Under the pieces are notes generated by a model. It was not told the origin of the DNA. It did not search any database and worked only from the letters and a program-made list of their open reading frames with translations. From a candidate division NC10 bacterium CSP1-5 (GTDB lineage Bacteria; Methylomirabilota; Methylomirabilia; Methylomirabilales; CSP1-5), in NCBI GenBank assembly GCA_001443495.1, contig LDXR01000015.1:13728-77727 (forward strand): 64,000 bases of DNA, written 5' to 3'. Positions 16,592 to 25,587 of the stretch are shown one piece after another. The position numbers and the translations under genes were made by a program. Positions within the stretch are counted from its first letter, which is position 1. Each line of letters begins with the position of its first letter.

Positions 16592-17616
16592 CCTCTGGCT
16601 CCTTGGGCGTGGACCCAATCCACCAGGCGCGCAACCCGCTCTGGCGGGGTGGCGGGAAGGATGCCATGGCCGAGGTTGAAAATGTGGCCGACGAGCATCC
16701 GCCCTTCCCCCACGATCGTCGAGGCCTTCGCCAACAGGTCCTCTTCATGGCCGAGGAGCAGGGTAGGGTCGAGGTTCCCCTGGAGGGCGTAGGTGTTGTC
16801 GAAGATTCCCTTCGCCTGAGTCAGGGAGACCCGCCAGTCCACCCCCATCACCTCCACAGGCAGGGTGACGAACTCGGGGAAGAGGTGAGCGCTTGCCGTG
16901 CTGAAGTAGATCCGAGGCACCCCATTGCCGACCTGCTCGAGCTGCGCGTTGAGGTAGGGTTTGACCCGTTCGCGGAAGTCCTGCGGCGAAAGGACACCCA
17001 CCCAGGAATCAAAGATCTGGACCATCTGGACCCCCGCCTCGATCTGCCCCTTGAGGTACAGGGCGAGATTATCGGCGAGTCGTTTCATCAGGCCCTCCCA
17101 CTCCCGAGGATATGTGTGGAGAAAGGCCCGCGTCCGGGGATAGTCACGAGAGGGCTTGCCTTCGATCAGGTAGGAGGCAAAGGTGAAGGGTCCGCCGGTA
17201 AAGCCGATGAGCGGACGATCCAGCTCGCGGCGGAGGAGGCGGATGGCATGAAAGGTGAACTCCACCCCGCCGAGATCCAGGGGTGGCAGCACGGCCAGCT
17301 CCGCGGGTGTGAGGGCCTTTTGCAACACGGGGCCTCTCCCCTCGACCAGATCAAAGGACACCCCCATCCCCCAGAGGGGGACCAGGAGATCCGAGAACAG
17401 GATCGCTGCATCGAGATCGAAGCGGCGGAGCGGCTGGAGCGTGGCCTCGACCGTGAGTTCCGGTGCCCGGCAGATCTCCTCCATCGAGTGTCTTTCTCGC
17501 AGCTGCCGGTACTCCGGGAGGTACCGGCCCGCCTGACGCATGATCCAGATGGGCGTCGTGTCTACAGGCTTTCGGCGGGCTGCGTTGAGAATCCGTTCAC
17601 GCATTTTTCCCACCAC
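16588..17616 (-). CDS. hemE: uroporphyrinogen III decarboxylase
   Basis: Converts uroporphyrinogen III to coproporphyrinogen III in the cytoplasm. At 342 aa it has normal length. The N-terminal PIWIMRQAGRYLPEYR motif, GFTGGPFTFASY and the C-terminal GNLDP segment are characteristic of HemE. It overlaps hemH by 4 bp. It is followed upstream by a small CopD-like membrane protein on the same strand only 6 bp away, so the two may share a transcript. Confidence 0.95.
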   Translation of the reverse strand: MVGKMRERILNAARRKPVDTTPIWIMRQAGRYLPEYRQLRERHSMEEICRAPELTVEATLQPLRRFDLDAAILFSDLLVPLWGMGVSFDLVEGRGPVLQKALTPAELAVLPPLDLGGVEFTFHAIRLLRRELDRPLIGFTGGPFTFASYLIEGKPSRDYPRTRAFLHTYPREWEGLMKRLADNLALYLKGQIEAGVQMVQIFDSWVGVLSPQDFRERVKPYLNAQLEQVGNGVPRIYFSTASAHLFPEFVTLPVEVMGVDWRVSLTQAKGIFDNTYALQGNLDPTLLLGHEEDLLAKASTIVGEGRMLVGHIFNLGHGILPATPPERVARLVDWVHAQGARG

Positions 17617-17622
17617 GTCGCA

Positions 17623-18027
17623 TCACCCTCGCATCCGGACCGACAGGTACAGGATCACGATGCCCAGGATTAGATTCGTCCGCCCGATCTGGAGCGCGGC
17701 GGTGAAGAAACCCCCCTTTCGCCGAGCGGCGGTGGGCGCAATCCAGAAGTCGTGGAGGACCTTGAGCACAAGGGCGATGCCCACGAGCGTGAGCTTCAGT
17801 GACAGGGGCCACCCACGCCAGTCCCATCCGCGTTGCACTAAATACGCCCCCGTCGTGAGCAGTAGGGCAAAGGCGATCCAGGAGAGGACCCGGAACGTTC
17901 TGCCGAGCTCGCGCATGGCGGGGGGGGTCGTCCGGAGCCGCGGGGCCACGGCGAAGAAGAGGATGTTTCCCCCGATCCACGCGACAGCCGAAAGCAAGTG
18001 CAGAAACAGCATGCTGGGATAGATCAT
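17623..18027 (-). CDS. CopD-like four-helix membrane protein
   Basis: A 134-aa protein with about four transmembrane helices, starting with FLHLLSAVAWIGGNILFF. This HxxxxxxWxGG helix is shared with CopD/DUF2214-type proteins and with the protein at 29936-30421. The histidine could bind haem or copper. It is 6 bp upstream of hemE, suggesting a link to haem synthesis or oxidase assembly. No specific role can be assigned. Confidence 0.7.
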   Translation of the reverse strand: MIYPSMLFLHLLSAVAWIGGNILFFAVAPRLRTTPPAMRELGRTFRVLSWIAFALLLTTGAYLVQRGWDWRGWPLSLKLTLVGIALVLKVLHDFWIAPTAARRKGGFFTAALQIGRTNLILGIVILYLSVRMRG

Positions 18028-18072
18028 GGCTCGCTCCGATAGGTTGGGGTCTCGCGTGCACGGCTGGCGGCC

Positions 18073-18564
18073 CTACGTCTCGGGATGGGGGACGAGTTCG
18101 AGGAGGACCCGATTTCCCCATCCGAAGTGTTCCTCTGAAAGGACAAAGACGCGCTCCGCCAGGAACCGAAAGCACCGGAGATCGAGACTTTCCTGGACCA
18201 CGGCCCGAATAGAGAAACGTCTCCGGGCCCGGGGGAACCGACGGAGGTAGATCCGGATGGCCCGGAGCGCCTCTGTCTCCCGCAAGAGCGCCACCGTTCC
18301 CTCCATCTGGAGACCCCGAAGGGGTCGCGTGTCGTTGGGATGGATGGCCGCAGCCACTCGGGGTCGCGCCGACAGATTCTGCACGTGGCGGGTGGAGAGG
18401 CGGGACATAAAATAGAGGGAAACCCCCGAGGCGGTGGGTTCCCGGGCGTAAATGACGGGCGTGGCCCAGGGACCGTCTGCTCCCCAGGTCGCGAGGGTCA
18501 TGATCCGGTTCTCCTCGAGAAGGGAGAAACAGACCTCACGAAGCAGCGTGGGGTCCCGGGACAT
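18073..18564 (-). CDS. pyridoxamine 5'-phosphate oxidase-fold protein
   Basis: A 163-aa protein with the split-barrel flavin/haem-binding fold: an N-terminal LLEENRIMTLATWGADGPWATPV strand pair and a central LYFMSRLSTRHVQNL segment, then GLQMEGTVALL. Family members bind FMN, F420 or haem. Its neighbours hemE, hemH and hemQ make a haem-related role attractive, but nothing in the sequence proves it. It lies between the CopD-like gene and hemQ on the same strand. Confidence 0.75.
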   Translation of the reverse strand: MSRDPTLLREVCFSLLEENRIMTLATWGADGPWATPVIYAREPTASGVSLYFMSRLSTRHVQNLSARPRVAAAIHPNDTRPLRGLQMEGTVALLRETEALRAIRIYLRRFPRARRRFSIRAVVQESLDLRCFRFLAERVFVLSEEHFGWGNRVLLELVPHPET

Positions 18565-18597
18565 CGCCGCGCACGGGATCAGTGGGTATGGGGTTCT

Positions 18598-19263
18598 TCA
18601 CTGGGGGTCTTCCTCGCCGAAGACCTCATGGAGCACGTCCTGGAGCGGCCCATGCCGCCCGGTGAAGATCGGGGTGTCGCGGCGGGTGTACAGTCGACCC
18701 GCCGTGCTCCGGAGGGCGGTGACCAGCTCGGAAAAGCGTTTCAGGTCATCCGTTTCGTATCCCACCACGAACTCCCAGTCAGCAATCCCGGTAGAGTAGA
18801 CCAGCACCTGGTCGATCTCTGTGAAGGCGTGCCCCACCCGAGCGTGGTCCTTCATCATGGCCCGCCGGTCATCGGCAGAAAGCTGGTACCAGTCATGGGT
18901 CTTGATGAACGGGTAGACCACCAGATAGCGTTTCCGTTCTCCTGGCACCTGGACGCTGATGCCGCTCTGGCCGGTGTACTGCGAGGGGCGCACGTAGCCC
19001 CAGAGGCTCGCCGTCAGTTCCAGGTTCGTCCGGAGAAAGCGGCCGCCCACCCATTGATAGGCCTCGATCTCATCCGTCGCCAGCCAGAATCCCAGGTCCG
19101 CCGAGGCGCGGAGCCCCACAAGGCTGTAGGGGTACAGCGCCACGACCCCTGGGAATTTCTGGGCTTCTTCCGTCGCACGCCGGACCTGCTCCCTCATCTC
19201 GGGCGTGCGCAGCCCTTGGGGAACCCGGAAATAGAGAAACCCATGCACCTGTATCTCAGTCAT
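18598..19263 (-). CDS. hemQ: HemQ/ChdC-like coprohaem decarboxylase of the chlorite dismutase family
   Basis: A 221-aa chlorite-dismutase-family protein. His140 (MMKDH) is the likely proximal haem ligand. Where true chlorite dismutases have the distal Arg before the STG motif, Gln152 is found here (DQVLVYSTG), and Tyr117 (VVYPF) matches the catalytic Tyr region of coprohaem decarboxylases. My alignment has a one-residue shift between His and Gln, so the Gln match is probable, not certain. The ATG at 19263 has a GAGGGAG site. With hemE and a Bacillus-type hemH nearby, coprohaem decarboxylation to haem b is the likely role. Confidence 0.82.
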   Translation of the reverse strand: MTEIQVHGFLYFRVPQGLRTPEMREQVRRATEEAQKFPGVVALYPYSLVGLRASADLGFWLATDEIEAYQWVGGRFLRTNLELTASLWGYVRPSQYTGQSGISVQVPGERKRYLVVYPFIKTHDWYQLSADDRRAMMKDHARVGHAFTEIDQVLVYSTGIADWEFVVGYETDDLKRFSELVTALRSTAGRLYTRRDTPIFTGRHGPLQDVLHEVFGEEDPQ

Positions 19264-19542
19264 TTTGCCGTCTCCCTCCTCAGGGGGTGACACAAACCCG
19301 CATCGTACTATATGCCCCGAGGCCATCCGGGGTCAACCGAATCTGTGGAGGGGAGGCGGTCTTGATCTTGCATGGGGAGGAGCGATCCGGCCCGAATCAT
19401 GCTATGGTATGGGGAGCGGCGACGCAAGCAGTCGGGGTGCAGACAAGGGCCTTGCGCGCGTCGTTTCAATGGGCGACAACCATACACAGGAAGCGCTGGC
19501 CGACGCCGGCCAGTGCCTCCCAGCGATGAACGGAACTGAGCA

Positions 19543-21528
19543 ATGACGCAGCGAGTGGAGATTTCATGTTGCCCGCAGCCTGAGGGTGTACTCGAGCGGC
19601 GGGTGGCGGAGCCCGGCTTTGCGCCGCGGCCTTCCCCCGAGGACGCTGGGGCGTCGCAACGGCGCCGGATGGCGGTCCTCACCGCCGTCTGCTTGCTCGC
19701 GCTGGCGGCAGGCGCACTCCTCGAGCTCGTCTCCGGGGTTCCCCGGGTCGCCCCACTCGCCTTTTTCGTCCTCGCATATCTGTCCGGTGGGTACTACAGC
19801 ACCAGGAACGCCATTGCCGCCCTGCGCGAAAGGACCGTTGACGTCAACCTCCTCATGGTGACGGCAGCCGTCGGCGCCGCCACGATCGATTACTGGCAGG
19901 AGGGGGCGGTGCTGATGTTCCTCTTCTCGCTCTCGAACACGTTAGAGTCGTTTGCGATGGCCCGGACACGGCGGGCCATCACTCAACTGATGACGCTCAG
20001 TCCTGAGGACGCCCGGGTCCGCCGCAACGGTGAGGAGGTCCGCGTGCCGGTCGCGGAGCTCCGGGTGGGTGAGGTCGTGATCGTCGGGCCCACGGAGCGC
20101 ATCCCGATCGACGGGGAGGTGCTGGCAGGGCGGTCGGGGGTCGATGAGTCTCCCATCACGGGCGAGTCGATTCCGGTGGGGAAGGGGCCGGGCGATGGGG
20201 TGTACGCCGGCTCCCTCAATCAGCAAGGAGTGCTCGAGATCCGGATGAGCCGTCCGGCCTCCGAAAGCACCCTCGCCCGCGTGATCCGCCTCGTGGAAGA
20301 GGCTCAGAGTCAGAAGGCCGAGGCGCAGCACCTGACCGAGTGGATCGGCCGCTACTACACGGCGGTGGTTCTGGGGGGTGCGTCCCTGTTCATCCTGATC
20401 CCGCCGCTCTTCCTCGGATGGCCCTTCGTGCTGACCTTCTATCGGGCGATGACGCTCTTGGTAGTCGCCTCGCCCTGCGCCCTCGTGATCTCTATCCCGG
20501 CGGCCGTCCTTTCCGCCATTGCCGGCGGCGCCCGCGACGGGATCCTTTTCAAGGGAGGGGTCACCCTCGAACAGGCGGCAGCGGTCCGGGTCGTGGCGCT
20601 CGACAAGACGGGGACCCTGACCGAGGGCAAGCCACGCGTGACCGATGTCCTTGCGCTGGACCAGGAGGACGGCGCTGCGGTGCTTGGTCTGGCGGCTGCC
20701 GTCGAGGTCCGCTCGGAACATCATCTGGGCAAGGCGGTGGTCGAGGCAGCGGGCGAGCGCGGGTTGCCCGTGGTTCCGGCCGAAGAGATCGAGACCTTCC
20801 CGGGGCGCGGGATCTGCGGGGTGGTGCAGGGGCGGCGCGTCTGGGTGGGGAATCAGGGGTTGATGCGCGAGACCGGCGTGGGGTTCGACGGCGTGGTGCT
20901 ATCGCGGATCCAGGCGCTCGAGTCTCAGGGGAAAACCGTCGTCGTGGTCGGCGCCGAGCGCCCGCTCGGGTTGATCGCGGTCGCCGATACGGTCCGGCCG
21001 GCAGCCCGCCGGGTCGTGGAGGAGCTCCGGCGCCAGGGGATCACCCATCTGGTGATGCTGACCGGGGACAACGCGCGTGTCGCCAATGCGGTCGCGGCGG
21101 AGATCGGGATTTCCGAGTGGCGCGCGGGGCTCTTGCCGGAGCAGAAGGTGGCGGCGGTGCGTGAACTCGTTGCCACCCGCGGTCCGGTCGCGATGGTCGG
21201 AGACGGCGTCAATGATGCGCCGGCCCTGGCCGCGGCGACCGTCGGAGTGACCATGGGCGGGGCGGCAACCGATGTGGCGCTCGAGACCGCGGATGTCGTC
21301 CTGATGGCTGACGATCTGACGAAGCTGCCGCGGGCCCTGGAGCTGAGCCGCCGCTGCCGGCGGGTGGTCCTGCAGAATCTCGGGTTCGCGGGGTTGGTGA
21401 TCCTGGGACTGGTGACCTCGACTTTGATCGGGTGGATGACGCTCCCCGTCGGCGTCGTGGGTCACGAGGGGAGCACCCTGCTCGTCGTCTTGAACGGCCT
21501 CCGACTCTTGCGCCGTCCCACCATCTGA
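19543..21528 (+). CDS. P1B-4-type heavy-metal-transporting ATPase
   Basis: An inner-membrane metal exporter of 661 aa. SPC at residues 310-312, DKTGT with phosphorylated Asp354, TGES, TGDN and GDGVNDAPAL are present. The last helix carries HEGST at 641-645, which with SPC defines the P1B-4 group (Co, Zn or ferrous iron). There is no N-terminal CxxC metal-binding domain, only a Cys-Cys near residue 9-10. The nucleotide-binding motif usually written SEHP reads SEHH here (about 392-395), losing the proline. It is transcribed away from hemQ across a 279-bp gap in which I see no gene. Confidence 0.92.
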   Translation: MTQRVEISCCPQPEGVLERRVAEPGFAPRPSPEDAGASQRRRMAVLTAVCLLALAAGALLELVSGVPRVAPLAFFVLAYLSGGYYSTRNAIAALRERTVDVNLLMVTAAVGAATIDYWQEGAVLMFLFSLSNTLESFAMARTRRAITQLMTLSPEDARVRRNGEEVRVPVAELRVGEVVIVGPTERIPIDGEVLAGRSGVDESPITGESIPVGKGPGDGVYAGSLNQQGVLEIRMSRPASESTLARVIRLVEEAQSQKAEAQHLTEWIGRYYTAVVLGGASLFILIPPLFLGWPFVLTFYRAMTLLVVASPCALVISIPAAVLSAIAGGARDGILFKGGVTLEQAAAVRVVALDKTGTLTEGKPRVTDVLALDQEDGAAVLGLAAAVEVRSEHHLGKAVVEAAGERGLPVVPAEEIETFPGRGICGVVQGRRVWVGNQGLMRETGVGFDGVVLSRIQALESQGKTVVVVGAERPLGLIAVADTVRPAARRVVEELRRQGITHLVMLTGDNARVANAVAAEIGISEWRAGLLPEQKVAAVRELVATRGPVAMVGDGVNDAPALAAATVGVTMGGAATDVALETADVVLMADDLTKLPRALELSRRCRRVVLQNLGFAGLVILGLVTSTLIGWMTLPVGVVGHEGSTLLVVLNGLRLLRRPTI

Positions 21529-21749
21529 GCTTCGCGGACATCTCTCAGGCTCCATCTCAGGGTGGCCTCCCTCGCAGGTGGTCCGGGGCCGCTGGTGTTC
21601 GAACACCCCATGAAACTCGCATGCAAATGGGCCTTGTGTCTCGGAGGAGAGCGGGGTATCCTACGCCTGGCGTGACCGAAGCGCTGTTCGGTGACATGCG
21701 CGGCTTGGACTTTTGGACCTACGGGAGAGGGCTTCATACGGAGACGCGG

Positions 21750-22208
21750 ATGCGCGTTGAAGACTGGATGCGGCGGAGACCGGTGACCATCTCGCCGCAG
21801 GAGACCCTCCGGACCGCCTGGCGCATCATTCGCGAGCACCGGATCCGGCACTTGCCGGTCGTGGAACAGGGTCGATTGGTCGGGATCGTCACCGACCGGG
21901 ACCTCCGGCACGCGCTTCCCTCCCGGGCGGCGAGCCTCGAGGTGCACGAGATCCCGTACCTGGCCGAAAAGGTCCGCATCTGGGAGGTCATGGCCCGCGC
22001 TGTCGTGACCATCCATCGCGAGGCGCCGGTCGAAGAGGCCGCCCACCTCCTCTTGAAATACCGGATCGGGGGCCTGCCGGTCGTCAAGGGAGAAATCCTC
22101 GTCGGCATCATTACGAAGACTGATCTATTGCGGGCCCTCATCCATCGGAAGCAGGGGCAGGCCCCGCGCCAACCCTCCCGCAAGACAGCCCGAAAAGCTC
22201 GGTCGTAG
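21750..22208 (+). CDS. tandem CBS-domain protein
   Basis: A 152-aa protein made of two CBS domains (about residues 1-60 and 75-135), each with the GLPVV/HLPVV and GIVTDRDL/GIITKTDL signatures. CBS pairs bind adenine nucleotides and regulate partner proteins. The ATG at 21750 (MRVEDWM) is typical for the family and has GGAGA 5 bp upstream; longer upstream readings look non-coding. A basic C-terminal tail follows. The partner is unknown. Confidence 0.85.
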   Translation: MRVEDWMRRRPVTISPQETLRTAWRIIREHRIRHLPVVEQGRLVGIVTDRDLRHALPSRAASLEVHEIPYLAEKVRIWEVMARAVVTIHREAPVEEAAHLLLKYRIGGLPVVKGEILVGIITKTDLLRALIHRKQGQAPRQPSRKTARKARS

Positions 22209-22256
22209 CGCGCCCGCAGCGTCGGTGGAGATTGACTCTCGAAGGGATGCGCGGCC

Positions 22257-22511
22257 ATGCGCCTCGTCGGAGAAGTTCGTGATGGGCGATTCATCCGCCG
22301 GTTGACCCGCTTCTCTGGTGAGGCCCTTCTCGGTCAGAGGCGCGTGCGCGCCCACATTCCCCATTCAGGACGACTGGGAGAACTCCTCGTTCCGGGAAGG
22401 CGCGTCCTCCTCCGCCGAGAGAGGGGAAAGAGTCGGAAGACAGCACATGATCTCGTCCATGCCCTTCCCGTTTTTCTCACACGTGAAGGCGACGTGGTCG
22501 AGAGGAAATAA
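22257..22511 (+). CDS. truncated SfsA-like protein (N-terminal domain only)
   Basis: An 84-aa frame with GEVRDGRFIRRLTRF, AHIPHSGRLGELL and GRRVLLR resembles the N-terminal OB-like domain of SfsA, which is normally about 230-240 aa. After about residue 68 the similarity ends and a stop follows. The stop overlaps the next start (TAATG), so translation may be coupled to the NnrS-like gene. Either a decayed sfsA or a retained short domain; I cannot find the rest of SfsA nearby. Confidence 0.55.
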   Translation: MRLVGEVRDGRFIRRLTRFSGEALLGQRRVRAHIPHSGRLGELLVPGRRVLLRRERGKSRKTAHDLVHALPVFLTREGDVVERK

Positions 22512-23923
22512 TGAGTACCCTACCAGTTATTTCCGATCCCAAAACCACGCAGGCCGAGTTTCAGATCGGCTACATCTGGGTGGCCCTCGCCACCGCAGTA
22601 TTTGCCGGATTTGCCATCGGCGCCCATCTGGCGTTTATCATTGGATTCGATTTTTCCCTCGGGAGGGGGTTTGCCGGCCTGGTCCAGACGCATGGGCACG
22701 TACAACTCGTCGGCTGGGCCGGTCTCTTCATGATTGGGATCAGCCTTCACATTATTCCGCGGCTGGCGAGCGTCCCGATAGCCAACCCCCGATGGATCCC
22801 ACGGATCCTGTGGCTCATGGCGGGGGGCCTCTTGCTTCGCAGTCTTGCCCATCCGACCCTCGCGTATCGCGGCGAGAGCGCCTTTGGATACTGGGCCGTG
22901 GTGGGTTCGGGTCTCTTGGAGTGGGGCGGCGTAGGAATCTACGTGACCCTGCTTCTCCGGACCCTGCGAGGCGTCAGAGATGCCAAGAGGCAACCGGCGC
23001 TCTTGTCAGTTCGGCCCTTTTTCGCCACCATGTTGGCCGGCTGGATGCTCTATGCGTCGATCAACCTTCTGCTGCTCTTCGACATGGCTTGGCGCGGGGA
23101 CGTGGTGATGGACCCGGCCTGGAATCAATTCGACATTGAGATCTTTATCGGTCTCGTGTTGCTTCCCGTGGCCTTCGCTTTTTCGTCCCGCATGCTTCCC
23201 TTATATCTCGCACTCCGTGCTCCGGACTGGCCGGTCCGCGGGACGGCATACGCCTATGTCGTCTCCCTGGCTGTCCAGGTGATCCCATCGATCCCCCTCG
23301 TTTCCGGACTGGATCCCGAGGTCGCCCGCATCGTATCCAGTCTAGGATCGCTCCTCAAAGGAGGGGTCATCCTCTGGTTTGTGTGGCAGCTGGACATCCT
23401 GACACGGTGCTGGGATGCGTGGACGGTGAAACGGGAGGTTGCGCCGCTCCCCGACAAGCGGCCCGCGCGGTGGGGCCTGCCGGATTATGGAGAATTCGGC
23501 CGGTTTGAACGATTGGTGTATGCGGCGTACACCTGGCTCGTCCTTGCCGCACTTTTCGAGATGCTCGTCGGAGGGGCCAGCCTGTTGGGGAACCCGCTGC
23601 CGATCGCCACGGACGCCATCCGGCACATGGTCCTCCTGGGCTTCATCACCCACCTGATCTTCGGCGTGTCGGTCCGTGTGATCCCAGGCTTGCTCAAGAA
23701 GCGATGTGTGGCCAGTGTCCGATTAGTGGATGCAACCTTTTGGCTGGGGAGTACAGCGGCGGCCTGCCGCGTACTGCCTTTGCTTGCCCCGTCGAGTCTC
23801 ATCGACGCGGTTCCCGGAAGCGCCCTCATTGCGCAAGCCGCCTTCGGCTTTTCGGGGATGATCGGGTTGGTGGCCGTCACGTGCCTGGCCATGAACTTGT
23901 GGAAGACGGCGGTGGCGGAATGA
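22511..23923 (+). CDS. NnrS-like multi-helix membrane protein
   Basis: A 470-aa protein with about twelve hydrophobic helices. The segment QTHGHVQLVGWAGLFMIGI, and later RHMVLLGFITHLIFGVSVRV, recall NnrS, a haem/copper membrane protein linked to NO stress in denitrifiers. Conserved histidines in helices 2, 3 and 10 could bind haem. It begins at the TAATG junction with the SfsA fragment. The match is from motif recognition only, so the assignment is moderate; a divergent haem-copper-oxidase-like subunit is the alternative. Confidence 0.6.
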   Translation: MSTLPVISDPKTTQAEFQIGYIWVALATAVFAGFAIGAHLAFIIGFDFSLGRGFAGLVQTHGHVQLVGWAGLFMIGISLHIIPRLASVPIANPRWIPRILWLMAGGLLLRSLAHPTLAYRGESAFGYWAVVGSGLLEWGGVGIYVTLLLRTLRGVRDAKRQPALLSVRPFFATMLAGWMLYASINLLLLFDMAWRGDVVMDPAWNQFDIEIFIGLVLLPVAFAFSSRMLPLYLALRAPDWPVRGTAYAYVVSLAVQVIPSIPLVSGLDPEVARIVSSLGSLLKGGVILWFVWQLDILTRCWDAWTVKREVAPLPDKRPARWGLPDYGEFGRFERLVYAAYTWLVLAALFEMLVGGASLLGNPLPIATDAIRHMVLLGFITHLIFGVSVRVIPGLLKKRCVASVRLVDATFWLGSTAAACRVLPLLAPSSLIDAVPGSALIAQAAFGFSGMIGLVAVTCLAMNLWKTAVAE

Positions 23924-24043
23924 GGGGTACGGTGGCAGATCCCCGAACGGCGCGGGGACAGGCCGCCGGAGCTCATTCGCCTCAGGCGGGGCCGACGACT
24001 GAGGCCCAGCACGCCGCACGGGGTGACGGGGGCGCTTTTGCTC

Positions 24044-24072
24044 TTGACATTGCCGGTGCTTCTCGTTAGAAA
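24044..24072 (+). promoter_or_regulatory. candidate sigma-70 promoter for the Rieske/cytochrome b operon
   Basis: TTGACA at 24044-24049 and TAGAAA at 24067-24072 with a 17-bp spacer, about 117 bp before the Rieske gene. The -35 is perfect, the -10 matches four of six. The remainder of 23924-24188 contains no gene that I can support. Confidence 0.5.
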
Positions 24073-24188
24073 AAGAGACCGAGAAGTTGGCCCGTCGATC
24101 CAGGCCTCGACGACATCACGGATGAGATGCGTCCCCGCCCAGGAGGAGCGGGCGGGGCGTTCGTCTGAGCAGGGGATTTAGGAAAGCA

Positions 24189-24749
24189 GTGGCGAGGGAC
24201 ACCGGAGTCGACATCGGGAAGCTCGGCGCGGAGGCCGAGGAGGAAGGCGAGGCGACGATTTGGTCGCGGCGGGATTTCCTCTCCCTGACGGCGTGGGGCG
24301 GGGTGCTCGCCTTTCTTGCCACCGTCTCGGTTGCCTTCCTGCGCTTCATGTTCCCGCGGGTCCTGTTCGAGCCGGACCCCCGGTTCAACGCCGGGCAGCC
24401 GGATACCTACCAGTCGGGGACGGTGGATGACCGGTTCAAGCAGTCTCACCGCACCTGGGTCGTCCGGTACGAGGACGGGAGCTTCTTCGCGATGCTGGCC
24501 ATCTGCACTCACCTCGGGTGCACGCCGAACTGGATCCCGGCCGACCGCAAATACAAGTGCCCGTGCCACGGCAGCGGCTACTATATGAGCGGGTTTAATT
24601 ACGAAGGACCAGCCCCGCGCCCCATGGACCGCGTGAAGCTCACGCTCAGCCCGGAAGGGGACCTGTTGGTCGACAGATCGATCCTGTACAGCATGAGGCC
24701 GGGTGAGGACCCGGACGAACAATACCCGGAGAGTCTCCTCAGGGTGTAG
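24189..24749 (+). CDS. Rieske iron-sulfur protein of a cytochrome bc complex
   Basis: Carries the 2Fe-2S centre that takes electrons from quinol. The 186-aa protein has CTHLGC and CPCHGS cluster motifs near residues 103 and 120-125. The N-terminal SRRDFLSLTAWGG plus helix looks like a Tat signal anchor, usual for Rieske proteins. A GTG start at 24189 follows a weak AGGAAAG site. It leads the operon with cytochrome b, subunit IV-like and octahaem cytochrome genes (22-44 bp gaps). Confidence 0.94.
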   Translation: MARDTGVDIGKLGAEAEEEGEATIWSRRDFLSLTAWGGVLAFLATVSVAFLRFMFPRVLFEPDPRFNAGQPDTYQSGTVDDRFKQSHRTWVVRYEDGSFFAMLAICTHLGCTPNWIPADRKYKCPCHGSGYYMSGFNYEGPAPRPMDRVKLTLSPEGDLLVDRSILYSMRPGEDPDEQYPESLLRV

Positions 24750-24770
24750 GGGATCCACGAGGGAGAGGGC

Positions 24771-25544
24771 ATGATCAAGCGGCTGAAGGATCTGAAAAAA
24801 ACGATCCTCGAATCTCAGGTCTGGCGCTCGATGTTCCGCCATGATTACGCCGACACCCCGCGGAACCGGACGCTCCAGATCATGTCGAACGTCTGGATGC
24901 ATCTCCATCCGCCCAAGGTCCGGCGCCATGCCATCCGCATCCGGTTTACCTGGTGCATGGGGGGGATCACCTTTCTCCTCTTCCTCGTCCTGACGGTGAC
25001 GGGGGTGGTCCTGATGTTCTATTACCGGCCGGTGGCGGAGTACGCGTATGCCGATATGAAGTATCTCCAGTTTGACGTGCCCTTCGGGATGCTTGTCCGC
25101 AACATGCACCGGTGGGCAGCCCACGGCATGGTCATCACCGTGTGGCTCCACATGTTTCGGGTCTTCATGACCGGCTCCTACAAGTCGCCGCGTGAGTTCA
25201 ACTGGGTCATCGGGGTCATCCTCCTGACCCTCACCCTGCTCCTCTCCTTTACCGGCTATCTGCTCCCGTGGGACCAGCTCTCCATCTGGGCGGTCACCGT
25301 GGGAACCAACATGGCCAGAGCGACGCCGCTCCTCGGTCACGAGGGTCCCTTCGCCCAGGTCGCCGGCGTGACGCCACGGTACGATGCCCGCGCCTTTCTC
25401 CTGGGCGGGACGATCGTGGGCCCCCCGACTTTGCTCCGGTTTTACGTGTTGCATTGTATCTTTTTGCCCATCCTGGCCAGCCTGTTGATGATCGTGCACT
25501 TCTGGCGCATTCGGAAGGACGGAGGAATCTCGGGTCCGCTCTAA
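24771..25544 (+). CDS. cytochrome b, N-terminal (b6-type) subunit
   Basis: A 257-aa membrane subunit with four helices that would bind two b haems and form the quinol site. Histidine pairs are seen in [22 protein letters not shown] (first pair) and in the third/fourth helices ([23 protein letters not shown]). The split arrangement, with the C-terminal helices on the next gene, follows the b6/subunit IV pattern rather than fused cytochrome b. An extended soluble N-terminus of about 55 residues precedes the first helix. Confidence 0.93.
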   Translation: MIKRLKDLKKTILESQVWRSMFRHDYADTPRNRTLQIMSNVWMHLHPPKVRRHAIRIRFTWCMGGITFLLFLVLTVTGVVLMFYYRPVAEYAYADMKYLQFDVPFGMLVRNMHRWAAHGMVITVWLHMFRVFMTGSYKSPREFNWVIGVILLTLTLLLSFTGYLLPWDQLSIWAVTVGTNMARATPLLGHEGPFAQVAGVTPRYDARAFLLGGTIVGPPTLLRFYVLHCIFLPILASLLMIVHFWRIRKDGGISGPL

Positions 25545-25587
25545 GGCACGCGAGGCATCGCACCCGTTTCCCAGTGGAGGGTGAAGG

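Noticed and set aside
18598-19263. True chlorite dismutase
   Set aside because: The position of the distal Arg appears to be Gln, and the neighbours are haem-synthesis genes.
19264-19542. Small frames of about 80-90 codons between hemQ and the P1B ATPase
   Set aside because: No ribosome sites with sensible spacing and no recognisable protein features; treated as an intergenic divergent promoter region.
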